64,000 nucleotides of DNA. Source: Verrucomicrobiales bacterium (lineage in GTDB: Bacteria; Verrucomicrobiota; Verrucomicrobiia; Verrucomicrobiales; DEV007). The DNA is taken from contig JARGPJ010000004.1 of NCBI GenBank assembly GCA_029212615.1, forward strand, positions 124,001 through 188,000. The letters run 5' to 3'. Below the pieces are notes generated by a model. It had not been told where the DNA came from. It was given only the letters and a program-made list of their open reading frames with translations, and did not search any database. The translations under genes were made by a program, and so were the position numbers. Below are positions 17,664 through 26,494 of this stretch, in pieces (the stretch's first letter is position 1; every line of letters begins with the position of its first letter).

Positions 17664-19397
17664 CTACAAGTGTTCCTGAAACCAGGCATCAATGTCATCC
17701 ACCATGGGCATGAACCAGGGGTGACGATTCCAACAGCCATGTTTACCGCCTTCGTAGTGGGAGAGAACTTTGGCAGGAATGCCCAGTTTTTTCATTTTCT
17801 CCAACGAAGGATTGATCTTCGTTGGATCTTCGGTTCCTCCGTATTGGAATAGAATCGGCGGGGTATTTTCATCGAGATGCTGATGAGCGTCGGCAAGCGC
17901 GTAGACCTCCGGCAACTCTTTGATGCTGCCGCCAAATAACCAGACCGCATTCTGCTTCTTCGCGGCCTTGTTTAAAGAACTTTCGGCGACATTTCCCGTT
18001 GCGATCTCCATGGGTCCTGACATGACAACCGCCGCTTGAACGGCAGAGGAAACCCCGGGATTGCCGCCATCTCCATGCAGTTCGGAAATATCAGCGGTGG
18101 TCGCGAGAAGTCCGGCAAGATGTGCGCCGGCTGACCCGCCGACCACACCGATGCGATCGGGATCAGCTTTGTATTCTGACGCATTGGCACGCAGAAACCG
18201 AACCGCGGCATGACAATCATAAATATTTGCGGGGAACTTTGCTTCACCGCTGAGGCGGTAGGCGACGGCCATGGTGACGTAGCCACGACTCGCGAGCTCC
18301 AGCCCCATGGCACGGAATTTCATTTTGTCTCCACTATGCCAACCGCCGCCATGAAGAATTATCGCGGCAGGATGAGGACCTTCACCGGAGGGGACATAAA
18401 TGTCGGCGAGCATCTTCCGCGTCCCATATTGAGCGTAGGTAAGATCCAGATGCGGGGTAACGCCTTCGGGCAGGGTCACACTCGGCATGACGGCTGCCTT
18501 TGCCTCCGGCCACGCCGCAGGTGGTTGAGGGGAAACGCCCGAAATCCGCATCCGCTGCACATAGAGACCGCCGAATGCGCCGATATAAAGATCCCGCAAA
18601 TCGCTCCCGCCGAATGTACAGTTTACGGGGCGCTCGGGACAGGCAATTTTGTCGAGAAGCTTTCCGTCGGGAGCCCAAATCCAGATGTGAGCAGGGCCGG
18701 CACAATAGACATTTCCCGCCCGGTCTATTGTCATGCCGTCTGCTGATTTGGCGGCAGGGTCTCCATCCTCCATTTTTGCAAAAAGACGACGATCCCCGAG
18801 AGATCCATCTGACTTCACGTCGTAGGCGAGAATATTCTTCGGCCCGGCCTCGGAGACATAGAGAATACTTTCGTCGGGGCTCAAGATGAGGCCATTCGCT
18901 GAAATCGCACCCTCAGCAACGACGATCCCCTCACCTCCTGCAGGAACGTAAATGACCTGACCGGCACGGGTCAGCGTGAAATAAATTCCCCCGGAACGAT
19001 CCACCACAAGATCATTCGGTTTGCGGGTCTTGTCTGCTTCAAGGTCTTCACGGTGAATCACGGTCGCCTCCTTTGGAGAGTCGAGGCGAAGAATCTCCGC
19101 CCGACCGTTATCAATCATCCAGGTCACGCCATGATTGTAGAAGCTTCCGCTGAGGCGACGATCACTCAGTCCGGGAAGCCATTCCCCTTTCGCGGGAACG
19201 TAGCGCGAAGCTTTCTCGGTGAAAGGATCAGGAACCGTCAGGGCATATCCGTCCCAGGAGGGACCGTCAGCCAGCTCAAACGTCCCTGCAACAGGCTGCA
19301 AAGAAGTTCCCGGTGCGATCGGGGACTCATCCGCATAGAGGGCCGGAATGAATGCGGGGAAGAGGCAGAGGGCGATTCGGAAGGGAGATATTTGCAT
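17664..19397 (-). CDS. Secreted SMP-30/gluconolactonase-like domain fused to BD-FAE-type esterase
   Basis: A 577-residue protein from the ATG at 19397, chosen because MQISPFRIALCLFPAFIPALYA is a signal peptide; the open frame extends to 19541 but would overlap the divergent gene. Residues about 25-310 read as an SMP-30/gluconolactonase six-bladed propeller (RKPNDLVVDRSGGIYFTLT, ISANGLILSPDESILYVSE, SADGMTIDRAGNVYCAGP, NCTFGGSDLRDLYIGAFGGLY). Residues about 325-577 are an alpha/beta hydrolase with oxyanion motif H349GGGW and nucleophile elbow G-G-S422-A-G, plus a late GGKHGCW histidine. The fusion suggests two steps on one substrate, such as lactone opening and ester cleavage of a sugar acid. 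The esterase half is close to that at 59710-60810. Confidence 0.82.
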   Translation of the reverse strand: MQISPFRIALCLFPAFIPALYADESPIAPGTSLQPVAGTFELADGPSWDGYALTVPDPFTEKASRYVPAKGEWLPGLSDRRLSGSFYNHGVTWMIDNGRAEILRLDSPKEATVIHREDLEADKTRKPNDLVVDRSGGIYFTLTRAGQVIYVPAGGEGIVVAEGAISANGLILSPDESILYVSEAGPKNILAYDVKSDGSLGDRRLFAKMEDGDPAAKSADGMTIDRAGNVYCAGPAHIWIWAPDGKLLDKIACPERPVNCTFGGSDLRDLYIGAFGGLYVQRMRISGVSPQPPAAWPEAKAAVMPSVTLPEGVTPHLDLTYAQYGTRKMLADIYVPSGEGPHPAAIILHGGGWHSGDKMKFRAMGLELASRGYVTMAVAYRLSGEAKFPANIYDCHAAVRFLRANASEYKADPDRIGVVGGSAGAHLAGLLATTADISELHGDGGNPGVSSAVQAAVVMSGPMEIATGNVAESSLNKAAKKQNAVWLFGGSIKELPEVYALADAHQHLDENTPPILFQYGGTEDPTKINPSLEKMKKLGIPAKVLSHYEGGKHGCWNRHPWFMPMVDDIDAWFQEHL

Positions 19398-19532
19398 AGA
19401 GAAGAGAGGTGGAGTTTCGCGTCTAACCGTAAGCGCCGTCAACGTCGTAATCAGGCAGGCGGCACGAAACCCGGATAAACGCAGTGACAGGCTTTTGAAT
19501 CGAATTTCCTCTCTGAAGACGTATCCTTCAGC

Positions 19533-20306
19533 ATGAAGCATTTACTTTTCTTTCTGAGCCTTCTTTCGCTTACCATCGACGCCCGCGCCGACATCGTCGA
19601 AACATCCATCGAGTACGAATCCGCCGGCGCGACCTGTGAAGGTTGGCACGCCTATGACGACAGCATTGAGGGCAGTCGGCCTTCCATCCTGATCTCACAC
19701 CAGTGGACCGGACTGACTGATTACGAAAAAATGCGGGCAAAAATGCTCGCGGAACTCGGCTACAATGTTTTCGCTCTCGATATCTACGGAAAAGGAATTC
19801 GTCCCCTCCCGCCCGAATCCGGTGAAATGGCCGGAAAGTTTAAAGGGGATCGCGACCTCTACCGTGAGCGTCTCAAGGACGGCCTCGCCGTTCTCAGGAG
19901 CCTCCCTCAAACGGACGCCTCGAAGATCGCCGCGATCGGCTATTGCTTTGGCGGAACCGGCGTGCTTGAACTGGTTCGCAGCGGTGCTGATGTCGCCGGT
20001 GTCGTAAGCTTTCATGGTGGCCTCGGAACACCGACCCCGGAGGATGCGGCAAACATCAAGGGGGAAGTCCTCGTCCTCCACGGCGCTGCAGATCCGCATG
20101 TTCCACTCGAGGAAGTAAAAGCTTTCCACGCGGAGATGCTCGACGCGAATGTCGCTTACACTTTCACGGCCTACCCTGATGCGGTGCACGCATTCACTCA
20201 GAAAATGGCAGGGGACGATCCGTCAAAAGGAGCAGCTTATCAGGAGGCGGCCGACCTTGCTTCGTGGGATGCGATGCAAATTTTCTTCGACCGCCTCTTT
20301 AAGTGA
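19533..20306 (+). CDS. Secreted dienelactone hydrolase family protein
   Basis: A 257-residue protein with a signal peptide (MKHLLFFLSLLSLTIDARA). The alpha/beta hydrolase fold shows the dienelactone-hydrolase type nucleophile C138 in GYCFGG, with HGAADPHVP giving the aspartate and YPDAVHAFT the histidine. The early TGLTDYEKMRAKMLAELGYNVFALDIYG matches the family. Dienelactone hydrolases proper are cytoplasmic; a signal peptide is common among PVC homologues, whose substrates are unknown. It is divergent from the lactonase-esterase gene and its stop lies one base from the end of the convergent DUF1080 gene. Confidence 0.83.
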   Translation: MKHLLFFLSLLSLTIDARADIVETSIEYESAGATCEGWHAYDDSIEGSRPSILISHQWTGLTDYEKMRAKMLAELGYNVFALDIYGKGIRPLPPESGEMAGKFKGDRDLYRERLKDGLAVLRSLPQTDASKIAAIGYCFGGTGVLELVRSGADVAGVVSFHGGLGTPTPEDAANIKGEVLVLHGAADPHVPLEEVKAFHAEMLDANVAYTFTAYPDAVHAFTQKMAGDDPSKGAAYQEAADLASWDAMQIFFDRLFK

Positions 20307-20307
20307 A

Positions 20308-21300
20308 TCACTCGAAGACCGGAGTGAGAACGATCTGGCGATATTTCACCGAGGTGTGATCCCCCTGCAGGTAGATCGGACCGGGCGCCATCGCATCCGT
20401 ATGCATCGCGCCTCCGGTCGGGCCGGTGACCGGTTGATTATCGATCACTTTCGTTCCATTCAAAACCACCGTGATGTGCCGGTCCACGAGGGTGAGGTCA
20501 TAAGTCTGCCATTTGCCGCCTTCAAGGCCGGCATTCTCACTCGCTTCAACGCGACCAAAAATTGACCCCACGCCCTGGAGTCCCTGCATCCGGCTGTCGC
20601 GGTCGACGACCTGAGCCTCATACATCCCGCGAAGGTATATGCCGCTGTTGCGGTCTTTCTCTATCAGAAACTCAATATGGAGTTTGAAGTCTCCGAACAC
20701 CGCCTCGGTTCGCAGATTGCCGTAGGCTCCCGTTGCACTGAAATCCGTCTTCGGCGTTTCGTTCACGAGGACGCCGTCTTTGACCGACCAGCCGTTGATT
20801 TTCTCAGGACGACGGAGTCTCCATCCGGTGAGGTCTTTGCCATTAAAGAGCTGAATGGGCTCCCCGAATTTTACCTTTGATAAATCAGGAGCTTCCGGCA
20901 TCGGAGGGATCGGAACTCCCGTGAAAGAATCACGCTCTTCGCCGCCGGCGATAAAGGAGGTCACGATTTCGCCTTTGAGTTCACCTGACTTCCACGAAAC
21001 GAGCGCCTTTTTCGTCGCGAGGAGAGGTCCTTTCTTTCCTCCCTCCCGAATCGATTTTAGCGGAACGTGGATCTTTCCATCCTTCACCTCCACCCCCTTG
21101 AGTGGCTGAATCGTGCCGACGTTTACCATCATCGCAACGCGGGGTTCGCCGTCGACTTCACTGATACTGAGCCAACCCGCCTCCCCTGATTCAAGAACAA
21201 GGCTCCAGTCTCCGGAAAGCTCTGAAGGGATGGACTCAGCGGTGGCAAAAGAAATGAGAGAGCACGCTGAAAGAACACAGCATAGATGGCGGAAATTCAT
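20308..21300 (-). CDS. Secreted DUF1080 (3-keto-disaccharide hydrolase-type) protein
   Basis: A 330-residue protein from the ATG at 21300, chosen because MNFRHLCCVLSACSLISFATA is a signal peptide. Residues about 20-115 are an N-terminal beta domain (SGDWSLVLESGEAGWLSISEVDG). The DUF1080 jelly-roll follows from FNGKDLTGWRLRRPEKINGWSVKDGVL to the end, with FGDFKLHIEFLIEKDRNSGIYLRGMYEAQV and a late TGGAMHTDAMAPGPIYLQGDHTSVKYR. Some DUF1080 proteins hydrolyse 3-keto-glycosides in sugar degradation through 3-keto intermediates; that activity is family knowledge, not shown here. It may be the last gene of the 23.9-20.3 kb minus-strand group, 80 bases after the inositol-monophosphatase-like gene. 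Confidence 0.85.
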   Translation of the reverse strand: MNFRHLCCVLSACSLISFATAESIPSELSGDWSLVLESGEAGWLSISEVDGEPRVAMMVNVGTIQPLKGVEVKDGKIHVPLKSIREGGKKGPLLATKKALVSWKSGELKGEIVTSFIAGGEERDSFTGVPIPPMPEAPDLSKVKFGEPIQLFNGKDLTGWRLRRPEKINGWSVKDGVLVNETPKTDFSATGAYGNLRTEAVFGDFKLHIEFLIEKDRNSGIYLRGMYEAQVVDRDSRMQGLQGVGSIFGRVEASENAGLEGGKWQTYDLTLVDRHITVVLNGTKVIDNQPVTGPTGGAMHTDAMAPGPIYLQGDHTSVKYRQIVLTPVFE

Positions 21301-21380
21301 GAAGCCGAGCCTGCCCCGATGCGTCCGGAAAGCCAAGACCTAATGCCGCTGGATCCGGCTTCGAGGGCCACTGATTGTCG

Positions 21381-22280
21381 TTACCTGAGTTCCCCGTAGA
21401 TCTTTCGCACCTCATTCGCCCATTCAGGGCTCGATGCGTAGAGCACCCCGCTGCGGTTCATGAATGTTGGACCCGCAGGATTCAAGTTAAGCCGTTTTCC
21501 GAACATATCACTCACGGGAAGCCCCAGCGTCTCGTAGAAACAACTCGTTGCCGCAAAATCCCATACTGATCCACCGCCTTCCTTTTCTTTGGGGCATTTG
21601 AAATAGACCGCAGGCGCATTCGCCGTCGCCCACGAGGCATTCAATGCAGCGCCGGCATGGTTAATCACCTCAACTCCTTTGAGCCCTTTTGACTGAGCGA
21701 GGGCCGTGAGAGCAGAGAGCCAATCTCCGTAATTGTCCTGAGCAACCATGCTGCGATCCATGAACCACGAAAGCGTTTCCGGCGAACCGGGCACCGCCGG
21801 TTCAATTGAATCCCCTGCGCGGAAGGCGCCGAGTCCACGACGGGCATGATAGGGAACATTCGCGACGACATCCCAAACCACACCGATCTGAGCCACACCT
21901 TCACGGCTCACCAGTGCGATGACCACCGAGTAGCCGGGTTCTCCCTTAATGAAAGGAAGCGTTCCGTCAATGGGGTCGATACACCAAAAATAGTCAGCCT
22001 GATGGCGGCTCGAATCGTCTTCGGTCTCCTCAGTGAGAACGCCGAGTTCATAGTTTTCCGTATCGGGACGAAGGGCTTCGAGAATGATCTTTTCACTCGC
22101 GAGGTCGACTTCAGTAAGCGCTTGCGAGGCCTCCGTGTTTCCGCCCTCCTTATGAAACACTTCAAATTTGCGCTCAGACTCTGCCTGAATATGAGACGCC
22201 GCCAGGGCCGCAGCCGTCATTGCCGTCGCGGTGAGATGATCAAGGTCTGTGTCGTTAAGTTCCATCCTGCTAAATAGCAC
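21381..22280 (-). CDS. Inositol monophosphatase family protein
   Basis: A 299-residue protein of the Mg-dependent phosphatase superfamily (IMPase/CysQ/histidinol-phosphatase type). Seen motifs: EETEDDS as metal-binding motif [26 protein letters not shown] as motif B, and [20 protein letters not shown] as the C-terminal metal block (WDFAA, matching W-D-x-A). The first ATG at 22280 overlaps the end of the phosphotransferase gene by 11 bases; an ATG at 22265 is also possible. The substrate could be an inositol phosphate, a histidinol phosphate or 3'-phosphoadenosine phosphate; nothing here decides. It is probably co-transcribed with the upstream phosphotransferase. Confidence 0.85.
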   Translation of the reverse strand: MLFSRMELNDTDLDHLTATAMTAAALAASHIQAESERKFEVFHKEGGNTEASQALTEVDLASEKIILEALRPDTENYELGVLTEETEDDSSRHQADYFWCIDPIDGTLPFIKGEPGYSVVIALVSREGVAQIGVVWDVVANVPYHARRGLGAFRAGDSIEPAVPGSPETLSWFMDRSMVAQDNYGDWLSALTALAQSKGLKGVEVINHAGAALNASWATANAPAVYFKCPKEKEGGGSVWDFAATSCFYETLGLPVSDMFGKRLNLNPAGPTFMNRSGVLYASSPEWANEVRKIYGELR

Positions 22281-23244
22281 CGATCACCTCTCGCGCGAGA
22301 CGCTCGCTGTAGCCATTGATTTTCCAGTGCCCGGGGCACCAGCCTTTGAGGAATCGATGAAAATCAGTCCACGCCACCGGGAAGAGCGATCTCCACTCCG
22401 TTTCGACCGCTGCGGCATCTATCTCCGGACGACGCCTCTTGAGCGCTTCCTCAAGACTGGAAAAGTAGGAATCGAGAAGTCTTCTTTCGTTCTCTTCGCA
22501 TGAAGCTTCATCAAGGCAACTCCCAATGAAATAAGCGACGTCTTTCATCCCGCACCCGCCGCCCACATACTGAAAATCGAGAGCGGCCACCTTTTCTTCA
22601 TCCTTCGAAAAACAGAAGTTCGCCACCTTCGCGTCACCGTGGACAAAGGTCAGATAGGTCGCCCCGGAAAGGATTTGATCCAGTTCGGGAGCAGCGTTCT
22701 TAAGCGCGCCGTCTTCCAGCGCCTTTAGCTCATCGGGTCGCGTCGCGAGATGCCAATAGGTGCCCGTTTCCCAGAGGCCTTCCGGCTTCTCCCCCATGAA
22801 AGTCGCGTGAAACTCAGCGAGCCAGGTGAGGCACTGCTCAATTTGATGCCACTCCAGTGAACTTCTTCGACCGGGAAACCCGGAGGCATTGAGATCTTCA
22901 AGGAGGAGGATGACCTCTCCCCCGCCATCGTCGTCTGAGATAAAAGAAGGGATGCGGCAGGATACATCGCAATCCTCGCTCCATTGCTGATACCATCGAG
23001 TCTCGACCTCGTAGGATCGCAATTTTCTTTCGTGAGATAAATCGGAAACCCATCCCCGCGGGTGACGACGTTGATCCGGTATCGCAATGTGTTTGGCTAC
23101 GATGGAAGGAGTCGATGCCCCCTCCAGATTCAGTCGCAAAATTTGACCATAGCCGCTCCAGAGTTCCTGCACCAGCTCCGCTGCGACGACTCGATTCGCG
23201 CCGGTCGCCTCGCAGACATATGTTTCCAGACGGCGATTCATCAT
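22270..23244 (-). CDS. Aminoglycoside/choline/ecdysteroid-kinase-like phosphotransferase
   Basis: A 324-residue small-molecule kinase of the APH/ChoK fold. The catalytic loop is [14 protein letters not shown] (HGD aspartate with the downstream Asn) and the metal-binding element is [25 protein letters not shown], where the usual DWE or DFQ is DFQ. The N-lobe contains [19 protein letters not shown], typical of ecdysteroid-kinase-like (EcKL/DUF1679) proteins. Substrate unknown. It overlaps the DUF6498 gene by four bases (ATGA) and the inositol-monophosphatase-like gene by 11 bases, so all three are coupled. A second Met directly after the first could be the true start. Confidence 0.82.
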   Translation of the reverse strand: MMNRRLETYVCEATGANRVVAAELVQELWSGYGQILRLNLEGASTPSIVAKHIAIPDQRRHPRGWVSDLSHERKLRSYEVETRWYQQWSEDCDVSCRIPSFISDDDGGGEVILLLEDLNASGFPGRRSSLEWHQIEQCLTWLAEFHATFMGEKPEGLWETGTYWHLATRPDELKALEDGALKNAAPELDQILSGATYLTFVHGDAKVANFCFSKDEEKVAALDFQYVGGGCGMKDVAYFIGSCLDEASCEENERRLLDSYFSSLEEALKRRRPEIDAAAVETEWRSLFPVAWTDFHRFLKGWCPGHWKINGYSERLAREVIGAI

Positions 23245-23909
23245 TGACCCTCTTGCTCTACCTTCTTTTGAAGCATCCGGTGTTCAACGATGTGCATCAG
23301 ATAATCCGCTCCCGTTTTGAGCAGGGAAAAGGCCAGCACGGCAATGCGGTTTGATCCCACGGCATTTCCGATAAAAATCGTGAGATGCATCGGAATAATG
23401 CGGGCGTAGGGCAGAAACATCATCAATCCCAGATTCGGTTGATTCTTCAGATCCGCCCTCACGTTTTGAAAGAACGAATAACCGTGACCGAGGAAGAAGC
23501 CGAGTATGGAAAGGCGAAACCATAGACCTCCTTCAGGCGCATTCTCCGTTTCCATCGGCAGCGAAAGAATGAAGATGAGATAACCAATGTGAAAGAACCC
23601 GTAGTGGACCGTAAAGAAGAGGGCCGTGCTCCATTTACCTTTCGAGTTCGCAGGTACCGGTTTGCCACCGCTGGTGAAACCTTCAGTGTTGAAGTTTTTC
23701 AAGAGGATCATCCGGAAAAAGTGGAAGAAGCCGATGATGACACTCTGCGCCCAGTAGATGAACATCATCGGACCGAGGTCCCAATTTTGAATAAACGCGA
23801 TCACAATTACGAACGCATTGCTGATCAGGACTCCAATTCCGGAATAGTCCTTCGAATTCGATTCCTCTGACGTGTTGTAGAGCTTCACGAGGCAAAGGTG
23901 ACGGTCCAC
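23241..23909 (-). CDS. DUF6498-like integral membrane protein
   Basis: A 222-residue membrane protein with about five hydrophobic segments ([94 protein letters not shown]). The [18 protein letters not shown] pattern is what I recall for DUF6498. The frame begins with GTG at 23909; another GTG at 23888 is a possible start. It is the first gene of a tightly coupled minus-strand set: its last four bases overlap the phosphotransferase start. Function unknown. Confidence 0.7.
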   Translation of the reverse strand: MDRHLCLVKLYNTSEESNSKDYSGIGVLISNAFVIVIAFIQNWDLGPMMFIYWAQSVIIGFFHFFRMILLKNFNTEGFTSGGKPVPANSKGKWSTALFFTVHYGFFHIGYLIFILSLPMETENAPEGGLWFRLSILGFFLGHGYSFFQNVRADLKNQPNLGLMMFLPYARIIPMHLTIFIGNAVGSNRIAVLAFSLLKTGADYLMHIVEHRMLQKKVEQEGQ

Positions 23910-23997
23910 CGGCGGGAGTCCAGAGAAAACATCGAACTTGATGTTTAGTCATATTCGACGAGGAATGGCGCGCAGAGTGAGCGTTTAACCAACCGGG

Positions 23998-24032
23998 TTT
24001 TGCATCCCGTCGAGGCCCGCACGGCTGCAAAA
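23998..24032 (+). promoter_or_regulatory. Hairpin in the leader of the SulP transporter gene
   Basis: TTTTGCA at 23998-24004 pairs with TGCAAAA at 24026-24032, and inside it CCGT (24007-24010) pairs with ACGG (24021-24024). The structure ends 68 bases before the transporter start. It might be a regulatory leader or an operator; there is no matching known riboswitch that I recognise. Confidence 0.35.
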
Positions 24033-24100
24033 TGTTTTCCGTAAATCCCAAGCGATCCGGCAATGAACCGCCCATCGGGAATCCCAACCAGGAACTGACT

Positions 24101-25678
24101 ATGTTTGAACTCTTTCGAAAAAAGAACGGTAACTACAAAGACGATATTCTCTCCGGACTGACAGTCGCTCTCGCACTCGTCCCGGAAGCCATCGCCTTCT
24201 CATTCGCTGCCGGTGTCGATCCCCTCGTCGGACTCTGGGCTGCCGTCTTCATGGGCTTCATCACCTCCGCTTTTGGTGGACGACCCGGCATGATCTCAGG
24301 TGCCACCGGCGCGATCGCCGTCGTCGCCGGAAAAGCCGTCGAGCATGGCGACGCGATGGGCGCAGGACTCGGCCTCCAGTATCTTTTTGCGGTCATCATG
24401 ATCGCGGGGATCATTCAGATTGCCTTCGGCACCCTCAAACTCGGTCGCTTCATTCGCCTTGTCCCTCATCCCGTCATGATCGGTTTCGTGAACGGACTCG
24501 CGATCGTCATTCTCATGGCCCAGTTTCCGTCCTTCCGCGACACCCAGACAGGGGAATGGCTTACCGGACAGAACCTGGCGATCATGATTGGTCTTGTCGC
24601 ATTGACGATGGCAATCATCCACTTCTTTCCAAAACTGACCCGTGCCGTGCCTTCGTCACTCATGGCAATCGTGTCCGTAGGCCTCATCGCCTTCATCTTT
24701 TTCAAAGATTCATCAACCGTTTCCGATGTGCTGGCACAGTCAGCAGATAATCCTGATGGAAAACTCGCCGGGTCCTTCCCTCTCCCGGCCCTACCCACGG
24801 GTATTGCCTGGGCCGCTGAATGGCAATTTCTGCTCAAGACCGCCTTCATCATTGCCATGGTCGGCATCATTGAGTCTCTCATGACCCTCCAGCTGATTGA
24901 TGAAATCACGGAAACCCGGGGCCAGGGCAATCGTGAATGTGTCGCTCAGGGAAGTGCGAATTTCCTCTCCGGCCTTTTCGGCGGGATGGGTGGCTGCGCC
25001 ATGATCGGCCAATCGCTCATCAACTTGAAATCGGGTGGGCGCGGGAGAACTTCCGGTGTCGCTGCCGCTCTCGCCCTCATGTTCTTTATCATGGTGGGTG
25101 GACCGATCATTGAAAAAATCCCCATCGCCGCACTCGTCGGTGTCATGTTCATGGTCGTGATCGGCACTTTCGAATGGTCGTCTCTGAAGACTTTCGGCAA
25201 AGTGCCGTTCAGTGAGATTATTGTCATCCTCGCGGTAACGCTCGTGACCGTTTTCATGCACGATCTCGCCACGGCGGTGTTCGTTGGAATCATCCTCTCC
25301 GCCCTCATCTTTGCCTGGGAAAGTTCCAAACATATTGTCGTCCGCGTTGAAAAGGAAAGCGACGAGGAGAAGATCTACTCCCTCCAGGGACTTCTCTACT
25401 TCGGCTCAGTCCGGGATTTCACTGATCAGTTTCAAGCCAAATCCGACGTCAAAGAGATCGTGATCGATTTCGGTGAGGCACGCGTTTGTGATATGTCAGG
25501 ATTAGAGGCGATCAACAGTCTTGCCTCACGCTATCGGGAGGCAGGCAAACACCTCCGCCTCCGCCATCTCTCCTCTGACTGCCGACGTATGCTTGAACGT
25601 GCCGGAGCAATGGTTGATGTTGAAGTCCTTCCCGACGATCCGAATTATACTGTGGCGAGGCTGCGGGAGGATGCCTAA
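24101..25678 (+). CDS. SulP-family inorganic anion transporter with C-terminal STAS domain
   Basis: A 525-residue membrane protein. I chose the ATG at 24101, preceded by AGGAA, because MFELFRKKNGNYKDDILSGLTVALALVPEAIAFS is the usual start of SulP proteins; the open frame from 24032 adds a polar stretch. The transmembrane core shows ISGATGAIAVVAG, LVPHPVMIGFVNGLAIVI and GNRECVAQGSANFLSGLFGGMGGCAMIGQSLINLKSGG, which are the family signatures. The last ~100 residues are a STAS domain (KEIVIDFGEARVCDMSGLEAINSLASRYR). SulP proteins carry sulfate, bicarbonate or other anions by sodium symport or exchange; the substrate here cannot be set. Several sulfatase genes in the window make sulfate plausible but this is inference. 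Confidence 0.92.
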   Translation: MFELFRKKNGNYKDDILSGLTVALALVPEAIAFSFAAGVDPLVGLWAAVFMGFITSAFGGRPGMISGATGAIAVVAGKAVEHGDAMGAGLGLQYLFAVIMIAGIIQIAFGTLKLGRFIRLVPHPVMIGFVNGLAIVILMAQFPSFRDTQTGEWLTGQNLAIMIGLVALTMAIIHFFPKLTRAVPSSLMAIVSVGLIAFIFFKDSSTVSDVLAQSADNPDGKLAGSFPLPALPTGIAWAAEWQFLLKTAFIIAMVGIIESLMTLQLIDEITETRGQGNRECVAQGSANFLSGLFGGMGGCAMIGQSLINLKSGGRGRTSGVAAALALMFFIMVGGPIIEKIPIAALVGVMFMVVIGTFEWSSLKTFGKVPFSEIIVILAVTLVTVFMHDLATAVFVGIILSALIFAWESSKHIVVRVEKESDEEKIYSLQGLLYFGSVRDFTDQFQAKSDVKEIVIDFGEARVCDMSGLEAINSLASRYREAGKHLRLRHLSSDCRRMLERAGAMVDVEVLPDDPNYTVARLREDA

Positions 25679-25737
25679 TAAAGAGAGATCGACATTGATT
25701 CCGTTTGATGCCTAAGTCATAGCGAAGAATTAATCCT

Positions 25738-26490
25738 ATGGCTCTCCGGCGTTACCATCAGCATTTCTCCCATCTTCATGGCTTTTTCGTCAAAGAAATG
25801 GCAGTGCTGTGGGATGCTTTTCTATCTCGGCAAAAAGTGGAAGGCCTCGATGGCTCACTTCTGGAAATCGGAGTCTTTCGAGGTAAATCGGCGGGCATGC
25901 TTGCGTTACATACCCGCGAGGAGGAAACGCTTACCCTGATCGAAATTGACGACTGCCTCGATGAAGCAGCAGCCCTGATCGATTTACAGTGCGATGGCAA
26001 AGTGAACCCGCTCAAGCATCATTCTGGAAGTCCTGAGATCAAACAATGGTCAGAGGGCGAAGAATCCAACTATCGGTGGATTCACATTGATGGTGATCAC
26101 ACTGCGAAAGGGGTTCTCTCCGACCTCGAATTGGCTGACAATCTTCTCGCCGATCACGGTATCATCTGCATGGATGACTTTTTCTCGCCAATGTATCCGC
26201 AGATTACTTTTGCTACATGTGATTATATTAGGGAGCATGCGGACCGACTTACCATTTTTCTTACCGGTTGGAACAAGGCTTACCTTTGTCGTCCGCGCTT
26301 CGCAAATGAGCGGATGCTTCACTATGTGAAAGATCAACTCGCCGATGACCTCATCCATCGAGACGTGAGGAAATTTACTCTCTACAAAACTGACTATCCC
26401 GAACCATATAACTGCTTCGGAATTGGCATTATTTTCCCGGGGCGACGAATAAAAGGACTCGATTCAAATCCTGACACGGTTATCATCTGA
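25738..26490 (+). CDS. Class I SAM-dependent methyltransferase (Methyltransf_24 type)
   Basis: A 250-residue cytoplasmic protein. Motif I is SLLEIGVFRGKSAGMLALH (residues about 39-57), followed by LTLIEIDDCLDEA for the SAM ribose contact and YRWIHIDGDHTAKGVLSDLELADNLLADHGIICMDDFFSP, the pattern of Methyltransf_24 and CmcI-like enzymes where HIDGDH binds metal or substrate. These often methylate sugars or nucleoside moieties. It starts 60 bases after the SulP gene, on the same strand, and ends near the convergent GH5-like gene. Proximity to the glycosyltransferase cluster at 27.6 kb suggests a glycan target, but they are separated by an oppositely oriented gene. Confidence 0.78.
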   Translation: MALRRYHQHFSHLHGFFVKEMAVLWDAFLSRQKVEGLDGSLLEIGVFRGKSAGMLALHTREEETLTLIEIDDCLDEAAALIDLQCDGKVNPLKHHSGSPEIKQWSEGEESNYRWIHIDGDHTAKGVLSDLELADNLLADHGIICMDDFFSPMYPQITFATCDYIREHADRLTIFLTGWNKAYLCRPRFANERMLHYVKDQLADDLIHRDVRKFTLYKTDYPEPYNCFGIGIIFPGRRIKGLDSNPDTVII

Positions 26491-26494
26491 GCTC

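Noticed and set aside
24296..25333. Several minus-strand frames of 100-180 residues
   Set aside because: They are antisense to the SulP transporter. Their low-complexity His/Asp/Glu-rich text is what the reverse of hydrophobic membrane codons gives.
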